From NCBI GenBank assembly GCA_947454105.1, contig CANGIP010000001.1, positions 186,001 to 250,000 on the forward strand: DNA of 64,000 nucleotides, in the 5' to 3' direction. This stretch comes from Actinomycetota bacterium. Lineage in GTDB: Bacteria > Actinomycetota > Acidimicrobiia > Acidimicrobiales > Ilumatobacteraceae. Numbering within the stretch: position 1 is the first letter of the stretch; each line of letters begins with the position of its first letter. The notes below the pieces were generated by a model. That model was given only the letters and a program-made list of their open reading frames with translations, was not told the DNA's origin and did no database searches. A program made the translations under genes and the position numbers. This document shows positions 1 through 8,481 of the stretch, one piece after another.

Positions 1-1
1 C

Positions 2-877
2 GCCGATCGTGGTCTCTATGCGTCAATCACCGACTACTCGTGGAAAACCATCAACAACTTCGGCAATCTTGCTGCGCAACATCATAAGACTCGTGACGAT
101 CTACTCCGCATCGCATTGTCACCGCACGCGGTCTATTCATGTGGTGAAGAAATGTGGCGACTTGTTCGCGACGTTGCTGATGCTCAACAAGTCCCGATTC
201 ACACCCATCTATCTGAAGGTATGCAAGAAGTTGAATATTGCCTTGAGTCCTACGGACTTCGTCCGGTGCAGTGGTTGCATTCACTTGGTTTCCTTGGACC
301 AGATGTCACTGCTGGACATTGTTCGCAACTTGATGCAACCGACATCAAGTTATTGGCCGAAACCGGAACGAAGATCGGTCACTGCCCCGTATGTAATGCC
401 AAATTAGGTTCGGGAACTATGCCACTTCGGCAAGTACGCGAAGCAGGTATCACTGTTGGTCTCGCAACCGATGGGCCAGCAAGTCACAACGCCAGCGACA
501 TGTTCCAAGAAATGAAATTTGCCGGACTCATTCATAAGACCAACACTGGCGACGTCGAATTCTTAAAGATCAACGAACTCCTTGAAATGTCGACGTATCA
601 GGGTGCGCTTGCGATGAATCGTCCAGACACTGGTCGGCTTGAAGTTGGCGCCAAGGCCGACGTCATCGTGGTCAACCTAGATACCGCACACGCTCAGCCG
701 GTTTATGACCCCATGTCTGCCCTGGTGTACTCAACACGCGCTGACGATGTTCGCCACACCATCGTCAATGGTCAATTCATTATGGAGAATGGCCGAGTGC
801 TCGGTGTTGATGAAGACCTGATCAGGGCCAAATTCCATGAGAAAGCTCATGCACTCAAAGTTCGCAGTCTTGGCTAA
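2..877 (+). CDS. Amidohydrolase, MTA/SAH (or chlorohydrolase-type) deaminase family, 5' end outside window
   Basis: This is the C-terminal 291 residues of a metal-dependent amidohydrolase; the reading frame is open from base 2, so the gene begins upstream of the window. The visible part carries SPHAVYS, the zinc-ligand motif HTHLSE, GHCSQLD, HCPVCNAKLGSG and the catalytic-Asp motif GLATDGPAS, in the order seen in 5-methylthioadenosine/S-adenosylhomocysteine deaminases and the related TrzN/AtzA hydrolases. The C-terminus (GRLEVGAKADVIVVNLD) is the composite beta domain typical of cytosolic amidohydrolases. It would deaminate a purine nucleoside or a related amine; the substrate cannot be told from sequence. 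It ends 38 nt before the selenoprotein gene on the same strand, so cotranscription is possible. Family call is firm, substrate call is weak. Confidence 0.82.
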   Translation, partial: ADRGLYASITDYSWKTINNFGNLAAQHHKTRDDLLRIALSPHAVYSCGEEMWRLVRDVADAQQVPIHTHLSEGMQEVEYCLESYGLRPVQWLHSLGFLGPDVTAGHCSQLDATDIKLLAETGTKIGHCPVCNAKLGSGTMPLRQVREAGITVGLATDGPASHNASDMFQEMKFAGLIHKTNTGDVEFLKINELLEMSTYQGALAMNRPDTGRLEVGAKADVIVVNLDTAHAQPVYDPMSALVYSTRADDVRHTIVNGQFIMENGRVLGVDEDLIRAKFHEKAHALKVRSLG

Positions 878-915
878 GTACTTCAGTCGCGCATATGTCG
901 TGACATACTGACCTC

Positions 916-1998
916 ATGATCTTGACCGAACTGCGCACCACTGCCGACGAGTTTGCTCGGGCCACCGATTGGCACCCCAAGCCCGAGGGCTTGTGCCGGG
1001 GAGAAGTTTGTGTCCCCGCCCCAGGTGCATTGTCAGCTGATGGGATAATCGATGTCGCAGTGGCTGCGCAGAAGTTGGGTATGCCGATTGTGCAAGACAT
1101 CGAACACGGCGTGTGGGCACTTGGCTCAGCAACATTGTCTGGCAAGTCGCTCAGCACTGCAGTTGCCGCCGATCCCGAACTCAAAACTTTTGATGGAACT
1201 CCATTCAAACTCTCATCACTTCGCGGCAAGAAAGTAGTCCTTGTCGCGTGGTCTAGTTATTGAGGCTGTCGCTCAAGCTTGCCCGGGTGGCAAGCACTCC
1301 ACAATGAAATCGCGAGCCTCGACGCAACCGTCGTCACTGTTGCACTTGACATTGATCCTGCCTTAGCAAAACCTTGGAACGACCTAGCAAATCCAAGTCA
1401 TCCGAGTTTGGTTGACACGCTCCATATCACCAATTCACTTTTCGGATTCACAAACATTCCGATGGCCGCTTGGATTGATGAAGATGGAAACTTAGTGCGA
1501 CCAGCTGAAGGTGCCTCGATCGAACGTAGTCCTTTACGTGACATGGAAATTCCTGAAGGCCTACCCGAACAACTCAGCAAAATGATGCATGCAGTGAAGG
1601 CAATCCCTGATGATGCCGAGGCATACCGCGACGCCATTTTGGATTGGGTGCGCAAAGGATCAGATTCCGAATTCGCCCTCACCCCCGATGAGGTCATCGC
1701 TCGTAGCCAACCGCGGTCAGACAATGAAGCTCGGGCTACTGCATGTTTCGAACTCGGCGAATATTTCCATCGCATCGGCGAAAATGACACTGCTGTGACT
1801 TGGTGGAAAGAAGCACATCGTCTGCACCCACAAAACCTGACGTACAAACGCCAAGCCTGGACATTAGTGACAACGCCGACGGGTGCAACCGAGTACGACC
1901 TCATGCAGGGGCCCAATGAGGTGTACGACAGCAACCTGGTCGATGAGGTCACTGGTGAAGGCGGATTTGGGCAATTCATTATCCGTCCACGCTTGTAA
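916..1998 (+). CDS. Probable selenoprotein: thioredoxin/TlpA-fold redox protein with in-frame UGA (Sec116)
   Basis: The frame from ATG 916 to TAA 1996-1998 is 360 codons with a single internal stop, TGA at 1261-1263. Around it the protein reads VVLVAWSSY-U-GCRSSLPGW, which matches the active-site strand of TlpA/AhpC-type thioredoxin folds, where a Cys follows the hydrophobic strand and the W-x-S/T motif. Reading the TGA as selenocysteine gives a U-G-C redox motif (Sec116, Cys118). Upstream are an N-terminal region with CRGEVCVP (Cys27, Cys32) and the lead-in FDGTPFKLSSLRGKK. Downstream the thioredoxin fold continues (TNIPMAAWIDEDGNLV, with the cis-Pro position), followed by an alpha-helical, TPR-like tail (residues about 225-310). 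A SECIS-like hairpin lies just after the UGA, and selA and selB are 34 kb away. Alternatives are a nonsense mutation or a sequencing error; the intact frame and unchanged codon usage on both sides argue against these. Confidence 0.83.
1277..1295 (+). promoter_or_regulatory. Bacterial SECIS-like stem-loop
   Basis: GCTTGCC (1277-1283) pairs perfectly with GGCAAGC (1289-1295) around the 5-nt loop CGGGT. The loop begins 20 nt after the UGA at 1261-1263. Bacterial SECIS elements lie inside the coding region just after the UGA, with the apical loop about 16-37 nt downstream and a conserved G among the first two loop bases; here the second loop base is G. It would bind the C-terminal winged-helix domain of SelB. 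Function is inferred from position and shape. Confidence 0.7.
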
Positions 1999-2076
1999 AA
2001 CCAACCGTTCATTCACCCCAAAGTGGTGTGGGTCAACTGATTTCTGTCCCCAATTTGGGCGGTAGCGTTACAGGCA

Positions 2077-3048
2077 ATGGCTGATCTTGAGCACGTCCGT
2101 TGGATCCGCCGACCTGAACTGCGTCGGCCCCATGTCATCGCCGCCTTCACTGGCTGGAACGATGCCGCCGACGCTGCCAGCACTGCTGTCAAACACCTCG
2201 TCGAAAATTTAGGCGCAGCACCGCTTGCTGAAATCATCCCCGAAGAATTCACCGACTTCGCAACGATCCGTCCGCATGTTCGTTTAAACACCGACGCAAC
2301 ACGTCACATCGTGTGGCCCACAGTCAGTCTGTGGAGTGTGACGAGTGGCGACGTTGATCTGATTCTTGTTCTCGGACCCGAACCAGCACTTCGTTGGAAA
2401 CTTTTCAGTGAACAAATCATCGGTGTAGCCCGCGAATACAACGCGACAACGTTTATTTCACTCGGTGCTCTTTTGGCTGATGTCCCTCATCGTCATGAGA
2501 CACAGGTCCTCGGAACTGCGACCGATCAAGCAATGATTGATGCTCACGATTTACAGCGCAGCCGATACGAAGGGCCGACTGGAATTGTTGGTGTATTGAA
2601 CGATGCCGCACACACTGCCGGATTTTCTACTGCATCATTGTGGGCAGCGGTTCCGGCCTACGCCGCACAAATTCCATCGCCCAAGGCAGCCTCAGCGCTG
2701 ATTGAACGACTTGCTGAAATTGTTGGTTGCGATGCTCCAACCATGATGCTTGATGCACAGGCCGAACTGTACGAAGAACAAATTGACGAACTCATCAGTA
2801 GCGATCCTTCAATGGCGCGTTATCTTGATCGACTCGAAAATCGAAGTGACGATGATGACGATTACGACGAAGATGATTACGACGAAGATGACGATATGCC
2901 CTCGTACGGTGTCTCGCCCGATCAATTACGATTCGAAGGAATGGACGATGCTCCCCCGTTGAGCGGACCACTTCCCGATGAACCAGTCGACAGCGATGCA
3001 CTGATGGAAGAAGTTGAACAGTTCTTACGTAGTCAACACGACGACTGA
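2077..3048 (+). CDS. PAC2 family protein with acidic C-terminal tail
   Basis: This 323-residue protein has the PAC2 (proteasome assembly chaperone 2-like) fold. It starts RRPHVIAAFTGWNDAADAAS, where GWNDAADAA is the family signature, and continues with LILVLGPEPALRW, FISLGALLADVPH and the central GPTGIVGVLNDAAHTAG segment. Actinobacterial PAC2 proteins are of uncertain function; some are discussed in relation to proteasome or ATP-grasp ligase systems. The C-terminus is odd: residues about 252-275 form a near-pure Asp/Glu run with interspersed Tyr, followed by an acidic region to the end. It starts at ATG 2077, 78 nt after the selenoprotein gene. Its stop lies 2 nt from the stop of the convergent Nudix gene. 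Family confident, role unknown. Confidence 0.8.
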   Translation: MADLEHVRWIRRPELRRPHVIAAFTGWNDAADAASTAVKHLVENLGAAPLAEIIPEEFTDFATIRPHVRLNTDATRHIVWPTVSLWSVTSGDVDLILVLGPEPALRWKLFSEQIIGVAREYNATTFISLGALLADVPHRHETQVLGTATDQAMIDAHDLQRSRYEGPTGIVGVLNDAAHTAGFSTASLWAAVPAYAAQIPSPKAASALIERLAEIVGCDAPTMMLDAQAELYEEQIDELISSDPSMARYLDRLENRSDDDDDYDEDDYDEDDDMPSYGVSPDQLRFEGMDDAPPLSGPLPDEPVDSDALMEEVEQFLRSQHDD

Positions 3049-3050
3049 AA

Positions 3051-3749
3051 TCAGTCGGGTTTGCGCCACACATCTGGGCGTGGTGTATCAAATGTTGCAA
3101 TTGATCGTTCGCCGTTGATGGCAGCAAAAGCCATTTGCCCCCACCATTCAATTCCGGCTGTTGCGCTCGGCAATGAATCATGTGCAAACCAACCAAGACC
3201 ACTTGTTTCAAGCGGATGACCTTGCAATGCCCCTCCGGTTGCTCGGCAATGAAAAAGCAACATGTACATACCGAAGCGACTGAAGCCCATTCGCTGACCA
3301 TCAACAACACCCAGTAATTGCACGGGCTCACATTCAATGCCGGTTTCTTCGAGTACTTCTTTCACCGCGACTTCGCTTGCCGAGTATCCGACATCGGCCC
3401 AACCAGTTGGATACAACCAGATTCCAGAATCAGCTCGTTGCATTAAGAGAATTTCGCCATCGTCGTTGCCCACAATGGCCCCGATTGCAACTTTCGGTGT
3501 CACATAGCCAGGAATCCCTTCGCCGATGGACTCCATCCATTCTTGAACAAAGTGATCTTGTTCGCGACGAACTTCGAGAGCTTCGTCGGCAGCGGCTTTG
3601 ATATCTGCAGCAACGTGCAACACTTCTTCGTAACGTTCACGCTCATACAAGTTCTGCGTAAATCCCATACCAGTACGAGCAATCCCCGCAAGGGTTTCAC
3701 TCCAACGCACTAAGTCGCGCGTGAAATCTGCTGGAGTTGCATCACTCAT
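3051..3749 (-). CDS. Nudix hydrolase with N-terminal Nudix_N-type domain
   Basis: The protein is 232 residues. Residues 1-75 are helical and resemble the N-terminal domain of YjhB-like Nudix hydrolases (LVRWSETLAGIARTGMGF, LYERERYEEVLHVAADI). The catalytic Nudix box is GWADVGYSASEVAVKEVL followed by EETGIE; the EExxE core residues needed for metal binding are present. The family hydrolyses nucleoside diphosphates linked to another moiety; ADP-ribose or nucleotide substrates are common but not determinable here. It precedes nothing on its strand closer than 17 nt: glnD lies upstream (its stop at 3767), so the two could be cotranscribed in the order glnD-nudix. The ATG at 3749 gives the full N-terminal domain. 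Confidence 0.82.
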   Translation of the reverse strand: MSDATPADFTRDLVRWSETLAGIARTGMGFTQNLYERERYEEVLHVAADIKAAADEALEVRREQDHFVQEWMESIGEGIPGYVTPKVAIGAIVGNDDGEILLMQRADSGIWLYPTGWADVGYSASEVAVKEVLEETGIECEPVQLLGVVDGQRMGFSRFGMYMLLFHCRATGGALQGHPLETSGLGWFAHDSLPSATAGIEWWGQMAFAAINGERSIATFDTPRPDVWRKPD

Positions 3750-3766
3750 AGTAAGAAGTTATCTCG

Positions 3767-6049
3767 CTAAGCGACCAACGAGAAGAGGATGGCACGCTCA
3801 ACCTCTTGGCGATGAAATTTGTCCGTCAGTTTGCTACCACCAGATGTACGAACATAAAAGGCGTCGACAACTTCATCGCCGATTGTCTGCACCGTTGCAT
3901 GTCGAATGTCTAAACCGACCTCAGCCATCGCTTTTGTCACTCGGTGAAGAATTCCGTGTTGATCAGGGGCACGAACTTCAATCACTGTCGCATTTGAAGA
4001 CGCTTCGTCGAAGAATGTCACGCGTGGTGGTGCCAGTTCTCCAGCAGAACGACGCTTTCGTCGATATGTCTTGGCCCGTTCGGCCATGCGAGCTTCGATT
4101 GCAAGTTCACCATGCAGAGCACGAGTCAGATTTTGAATAATTGGGGCCCATTCAATTGGCCCATGGCTCGGGACAATTACCCTAAATTGCGATGCAGCCA
4201 TACCTTGTTCATCAGAGTGAGCTTGTGCACCCAACACGCTCAGTCCATGCAGAGCAAGAACACCTGCAACGCGGCTAAATGTTCCGGGTCGGTCGGGGCT
4301 CACTACCGTCACCGAGTCATCGGCTACGCCAAAGGTCACCGCGCCGCCTGCCATCATCTCAAGTACTTCAGCATCAGGAAACAATCGCCACTGCGCTTCT
4401 TCGACTCCGGCACCACCGAGCACGAGGTGAACTCGACGCACCAGGTCATTCACTAACTCAGCTTTCCACGTACCCCAAGCGGCTGTTCCAGTGGCCAGGC
4501 TGTCGGCTTCGGTGAGCCCGTGTAAAAGATCAAGCACCAAAGGCGTTTTCACTTCTTCGGCCACCATCATGATGGTCGCACTGTCAGCCAAATCGCGGCG
4601 TGTTGCAACATCAGGCAATAGCAAGTGGTTCTTCACCATGTTGCAGATCACTTCGGTGTCTTCAGCATTCAGGCCGAGTCGTGGTCCGATGCGCTCGACC
4701 ATCGTGACTCCGACCTCGGTGTGATCACCTGGATAGCCCTTACCGATGTCGTGGAAGAGTGCTCCCAAAACCAACAGGTCGGGGCGAGCAACACGGTCGG
4801 CCCACGTTGCCGCGTTCGCTGTTGCTTCCCATAAGTGTCGGTCAACTGTGAAGCGGTGATACGCGTTGCGTTGAGGTTTGCTGCGATTCGGTGCCCATTC
4901 AGGCAAAACCTTCACCCACAGTCCACGTTGGTCAAGGGCTTCAAGAACTGGAATGGCGTCATGAGCCGTCAACAACAACCCGACGAAGTCATCAATTGCA
5001 CCAACTGGCCACGGTGATGGCATTGGCGGGCACGATTGCGCTAACCGATCAAGAGTTGGACGATCAATACGCGCCTTGTGTCGAGCCGCAGAAGCCGCAA
5101 CACGCAAAAGCAAAGTTGGATCAGTTGATGGGTCAACAGTTTCGTCTAAGTGAATTTCACCCTGTTGCAAAATCACTCCCGGCGCAAGATGTTGATCCTT
5201 GACCGGCTTTGTTTTCGTCGCGGCAACACGTGCCCACACTTCATCGCCGACCCATGCCACTGAACGTCCAGCGTTTGACAATGCGGCGACTAATGCATCA
5301 GCGTTGCGATATCCGCACAACGTTGCAACTGCATCTTGATCTTCAAGATGCATCACTTCAACGGCGCGCCCAACGTGACGATGCAGAGCTACTCGAACTC
5401 CCATCAATACATCACGACCAGCATTAAGTGCGTCGCGGTCAGAACGCGTAATTTCAACTCCAGCAGCCTCGGCCCAAATCAATGCGTGAATATCACGAAG
5501 TCCGCCGTATCCCTCTTTCAGATTCGGTTCAAGTAAGAAAGCCACTTCCCCATGTTCTTGTTGACGCTCACGAACCCGCTGCATCAATTGTGGAAGTCGT
5601 AGTGACGCGCTTGCTTTCCATGTTTTGATTCCCTCAGCACTTAACTCTGCTGCAAGAGATTCGTCACCAGCCAAAAGACGAACACTTAATAGGGCTGTGG
5701 CTGCATCTAATTCAGACTTCGCAAGTTCAACCGCTTGTTTGACAGTGCAGACCGAATGCCCAAGCTTGATTCCCGAATCCCAAATCGGATACCAGATCTT
5801 TGATGCAAGGTCATCAATGTTTTTGACCCCATCATGTACCAACATCAGATCTAAGTCACTGAAAGGCGCGAGTTCGCCACGGCCGTATCCACCAATGGCA
5901 ACAAGAGCGACCCGCTTCGAAACTTTGACGGTCTCGCTGGCTTGATCCCAGATTGTTCGCAACCAATCGTCAGTCGCTCCACACAGCGCATGCGTTAGCC
6001 GAACACCACGCAATTTGGTGTCAGCGAGAACTTGCTGGCGGCGTTCCAT
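3767..6049 (-). CDS. glnD: PII uridylyl-/adenylyltransferase GlnD
   Basis: This 760-residue enzyme modifies the PII protein according to glutamine level. The nucleotidyltransferase site is AIGGYGRGELAPFSDLDLML at residues 51-70, with metal-binding Asp65 and Asp67. The HD-domain deuridylylase/hydrolase site is LFHDIGKGYPGDHTEVG, with His433-Asp434. Two ACT domains follow: VTVVSPDRPGTFSRVAGVL near residue 580 and EVRAPDQHGILHRVTKAM near residue 695, which sense glutamine in the family. In characterised actinobacteria the orthologue adenylylates GlnK rather than uridylylating it, so the donor nucleotide should not be assumed. The substrate PII gene (10009-10350) and amt are only about 4 kb away but on the opposite strand, separated by three hypothetical genes. 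Confidence 0.93.
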   Translation of the reverse strand: MERRQQVLADTKLRGVRLTHALCGATDDWLRTIWDQASETVKVSKRVALVAIGGYGRGELAPFSDLDLMLVHDGVKNIDDLASKIWYPIWDSGIKLGHSVCTVKQAVELAKSELDAATALLSVRLLAGDESLAAELSAEGIKTWKASASLRLPQLMQRVRERQQEHGEVAFLLEPNLKEGYGGLRDIHALIWAEAAGVEITRSDRDALNAGRDVLMGVRVALHRHVGRAVEVMHLEDQDAVATLCGYRNADALVAALSNAGRSVAWVGDEVWARVAATKTKPVKDQHLAPGVILQQGEIHLDETVDPSTDPTLLLRVAASAARHKARIDRPTLDRLAQSCPPMPSPWPVGAIDDFVGLLLTAHDAIPVLEALDQRGLWVKVLPEWAPNRSKPQRNAYHRFTVDRHLWEATANAATWADRVARPDLLVLGALFHDIGKGYPGDHTEVGVTMVERIGPRLGLNAEDTEVICNMVKNHLLLPDVATRRDLADSATIMMVAEEVKTPLVLDLLHGLTEADSLATGTAAWGTWKAELVNDLVRRVHLVLGGAGVEEAQWRLFPDAEVLEMMAGGAVTFGVADDSVTVVSPDRPGTFSRVAGVLALHGLSVLGAQAHSDEQGMAASQFRVIVPSHGPIEWAPIIQNLTRALHGELAIEARMAERAKTYRRKRRSAGELAPPRVTFFDEASSNATVIEVRAPDQHGILHRVTKAMAEVGLDIRHATVQTIGDEVVDAFYVRTSGGSKLTDKFHRQEVERAILFSLVA

Positions 6050-6101
6050 TCATACAGTCTGACCGAAAACGGCGACAACAAACCATTTCAGGCTTGAGTT
6101 C

Positions 6102-6542
6102 TTATTGGTTCTTCTTGCGCATCATGACGGTGGCCGCTTTCCAGGCTCCCCATTCGATACCTGGCTCGACCATTGCCTCGTCGATATCAACCCATGTTGC
6201 CGGACTCAATCCATACACATCATCGGGGAACGAGCGTTCATCAAATTCGTCTCGCGTGACGGCTGGCGACCCAAGTTTCTTGAGTACTTCAGTAATTGGC
6301 CGAGTTGCCTGACGAAATATTGCCAGCGGATTTGTCCGTTGTTCAAAGACATCTTGAGATAACAGCTCGACCAAATTGTCGTGGACTTCGGCGGAAACTT
6401 GGGCGATCACGGATATACAAAGATCTCCGACCCGAGGATCGGAGATCTGCTGTTCATCACAATGTTTTCGGATTGACCGTTCAACCCACTGAGCGACGAC
6501 TTGGTCGGAAGTCTCAAGAAGTCGCGTTGAGTATTGATCCAC
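6102..6542 (-). CDS. Conserved-looking hypothetical protein, 146 residues
   Basis: I do not recognise a named domain. The protein is soluble, mixed alpha-helical in the first 80 residues (MDQYSTRLLETSDQVVAQWV, then LCISVIAQVSAEVHDNLVELL) and ends in a compact acidic segment with Trp residues (LSPATWVDIDEAMVEPGIEW) and a basic tail MMRKKNQ. No signal peptide or membrane segment is visible. The start is GTG at 6542. It lies 52 nt upstream of glnD on the same strand and 44 nt downstream of the exported protein gene at 6587, so it may belong to a glnD operon. The coding call rests on uninterrupted length, composition and spacing. Confidence 0.6.
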   Translation of the reverse strand: MDQYSTRLLETSDQVVAQWVERSIRKHCDEQQISDPRVGDLCISVIAQVSAEVHDNLVELLSQDVFEQRTNPLAIFRQATRPITEVLKKLGSPAVTRDEFDERSFPDDVYGLSPATWVDIDEAMVEPGIEWGAWKAATVMMRKKNQ

Positions 6543-6586
6543 CTGCTCTATGCAAGCAGACTTTTCGTCAATTCACTCACTCAAGA

Positions 6587-7939
6587 TCAAGGAGCCACTG
6601 TTGTGGTCGGAGTGATCTCTGGTCCCAAAAGATCAAGAACGTCATGCAAGATCTGGCGGGCCTCGTGCAATTGATCTCGGGTTGGCTGTGAACCATCGCT
6701 AGGTTGCATCAAAGAGCGAACCTGAGCGAGCAGTAACAATGCATCAGAGTTTGCTTGTTCAGTTGCCCGTGGCTCTAAACGATCGACAACGGCAATGATG
6801 CGACTAACTGCTGATGCGATTCGTGCATCACGTACCTTTTGCAGTGCATCTCTAACTACTTGATGAGCATCAACGGTTGGATCATTCAGAACCTGATCTT
6901 GAGCGGCCCGCAACACCGACAACAATTGCGCCTTGACGGCTTCGGGGGCGTCAGAGGCTTCTACTGCGGCGATAATTCCGGCCAAGGTAAGTGAAGCTCG
7001 GGCTGCTGGCTGATCAGCCAGTGCATCTTTAGCAAGATGCATCGCTGCGGCAAAAGTTTCATGGTCGGGCAAAGTGCCAGCATCAAGAATAGCTTTCACT
7101 TCTTGCAATGCGGCGATTGCGGCGACGGCTGTGTCAGAACTATTGCCCTCAAGCAAACGTAGGGCTTCAGTGACTTGAGCAAGTTGACGAGGCAACTGTT
7201 GATCATCACGGACATGCCCCATTTTGGGGGTTGCATTTTCGGGGTTTTCGCCACCAATACGTGCGTACACCAGAGCTGCAACATTGGCGAAGACAGCCCG
7301 TACTTCTTCAGTTGGGATGACTTCGCCAGCATCGAGTCGAGCCTGAAGGGCAGCAAGAGCATCGAGTGCTGCATCGCGTGCCTCACTTTGCGGCAAAGCA
7401 TTCAGGGCAGTGGTTGCGCGAGCAATGTTCTTTGCCAAATCTTCATGATGGTTTTCTGGCGAATTGTGCTCGCTTTCTGGAGACTCAGATTCGTCTTCTC
7501 CGTTGGCGTCATCGTTTGCATCATCATTGGAGTCATCGTTGGATTCGTCGTCTGACTCATTAGCTGGCAAAGCCACAATCACATCTGAAGGAATTGACGT
7601 TGTGGTGGCATGACCGGAATGACGGCGCTTTGGTTCTGAAGTAGATGGAGCCAGTGAATTTGATGGATCTCCTTCAACATCATCAACTTCAGTGGTCGGT
7701 GGCGCTGATGGAGGAACCGAATTCGTTGGTGTTACACCAACGATTGTCGATGGGTTGACTGAAGTTGGAGGAATCGTTGATCGCGAACGTTCTCGACGAG
7801 GAACCGACGATTGCGGAACTTCAGTTGATTCTGTTTCGTCTTCGTGGGAGTCACCGCCCGAGGCCAATAGCGGACTCGAACTGAGGGCGATTGGGGTCAT
7901 CAAGATTGCCAATGTGGGGAGAACATAACGTCGCTTCAT
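6587..7939 (-). CDS. Exported acidic protein with helical repeats, unknown function
   Basis: The 450-residue product begins with a clear Sec signal peptide (MKRRYVLPTLAILMTPIALS, cleavage near LLASGG). Residues about 30-165 are low-complexity: Ser/Thr/Pro linkers followed by a very acidic run of Asp/Glu/Asn/Ser (DDESNDDSNDDANDDANGED). The remainder is alpha-helical with a loosely repeating pattern of about 70-80 residues: LNALPQSEARDAALDALAAL, LRLLEGNSSDTAVAAIAAL, VEASDAPEAVKAQLLSVLRA and related segments. The C-terminus returns to a Thr-rich tail ending TTTTVAP. No catalytic motif is visible. It is followed by the hypothetical gene at 6102 and preceded by a small lipoprotein gene 55 nt upstream, so these may form a surface-protein operon. 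The acidic region could bind cations; that is a guess. Confidence 0.65.
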   Translation of the reverse strand: MKRRYVLPTLAILMTPIALSSSPLLASGGDSHEDETESTEVPQSSVPRRERSRSTIPPTSVNPSTIVGVTPTNSVPPSAPPTTEVDDVEGDPSNSLAPSTSEPKRRHSGHATTTSIPSDVIVALPANESDDESNDDSNDDANDDANGEDESESPESEHNSPENHHEDLAKNIARATTALNALPQSEARDAALDALAALQARLDAGEVIPTEEVRAVFANVAALVYARIGGENPENATPKMGHVRDDQQLPRQLAQVTEALRLLEGNSSDTAVAAIAALQEVKAILDAGTLPDHETFAAAMHLAKDALADQPAARASLTLAGIIAAVEASDAPEAVKAQLLSVLRAAQDQVLNDPTVDAHQVVRDALQKVRDARIASAVSRIIAVVDRLEPRATEQANSDALLLLAQVRSLMQPSDGSQPTRDQLHEARQILHDVLDLLGPEITPTTTVAP

Positions 7940-7994
7940 GGAATTTTCCTTTGTGTTGATATTTCAGTGGCTAACTAAATAATTGGGTGAGGGT

Positions 7995-8252
7995 TTACGG
8001 TGCTATTGAGTCAAGTTCGGCAATTGCTTGGTCAATAACTTCAAGATCGGCATCCAACGAAGCCAAATCGCTTTCAACCTCGGCCAAACGTGGATCAACA
8101 ACGGTTGTCTGAGTGCTTTGCGAAATAGCCGACGATGGGCTTTGATCGGTTTCCGTCTTTGTTGAGCCTGAGCTGCAAGCCATCAGGAAAAGTCCCGACG
8201 TGGCCAGAGCCACCGAACTTTTCAAGAATTTCTTCACTGATTTTTGATTCAT
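7995..8252 (-). CDS. Small lipoprotein, unknown function
   Basis: The 85-residue product has a basic N-terminus (MNQKSVKKFLKS), a hydrophobic stretch SVALATSGLFLMAC and a lipobox LMAC followed by SSGS, so it should be lipidated at Cys26 and tethered outside the membrane. The mature part has a short Ser/Thr linker and a predicted heptad-like helix (LAEVESDLASLDADLEVIDQ) that could form a coiled coil, reminiscent of Lpp-like small lipoproteins though with no sequence match I recognise. It is the first gene of the leftward group ending at glnD. Divergent from amt across a 249-nt region. Confidence 0.65.
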   Translation of the reverse strand: MNQKSVKKFLKSSVALATSGLFLMACSSGSTKTETDQSPSSAISQSTQTTVVDPRLAEVESDLASLDADLEVIDQAIAELDSIAP

Positions 8253-8404
8253 GAGAACTCACTTGCGGGATCTGCTGAGTGACTGGCGGTCGCTCAGAAC
8301 GCAGGAGTCACGCCGCAGTACATACGTCAGGTTTGCCCGGAAGACATAATTTCCCTGAAATTTGGCAAAAGGTCTCGGGCCACTCGCCGAACGGGTTGTA
8401 CACA

Positions 8405-8423
8405 TTGCGTTAATAATTCGCAA
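8405..8423. promoter_or_regulatory. Inverted repeat upstream of amt (possible operator)
   Basis: TTGCG (8405-8409) and CGCAA (8419-8423) flank the A+T-rich centre TTAATAATT in the 249-nt region between the divergent lipoprotein gene and amt. A regulator of nitrogen genes could bind here. It does not match the GlnR or AmtR consensus sequences that I know, so it is only a candidate site. Confidence 0.3.
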
Positions 8424-8450
8424 ACGACCGAGAAATCCGTCCCATTTAGT

Positions 8451-8481
8451 TTTGCCCTACGAGATCTTTGCCCTAGAGATC
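8451..8481 (+). repeat. Tandem direct repeat in the amt leader
   Basis: Two adjacent copies, TTTGCCCTACGAGATC (8451-8466) and TTTGCCCTAGAGATC (8467-8481), differ by one base deletion. They lie between the inverted repeat at 8405 and the amt Shine-Dalgarno sequence AGAAGGAG (8489-8496), so they are probably in the 5' leader or straddle the transcription start. Confidence 0.55.

Noticed and set aside
916-1263. A separate 115-residue protein ending at TGA 1261 and a second one starting at 1279
   Set aside because: The two halves are in the same frame, make one thioredoxin fold only when joined, and the second half would need a TTG start inside the hairpin with no ribosome binding site.
1398-2012. 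204-residue open frame antisense to the selenoprotein gene
   Set aside because: It is a mirror of a real coding frame; its composition (Ser/Arg/Cys-rich) is not protein-like and no motif is visible.
2845-2900. Microsatellite-like GAT/GAC run
   Set aside because: It is the acidic tail of the PAC2 gene, in frame throughout.
7480-7560. Short tandem repeat or CRISPR-like array in the Asp/Asn-rich region
   Set aside because: The periodicity is that of GAC/GAT/AAT codons in one protein; there are no spacer-repeat units.
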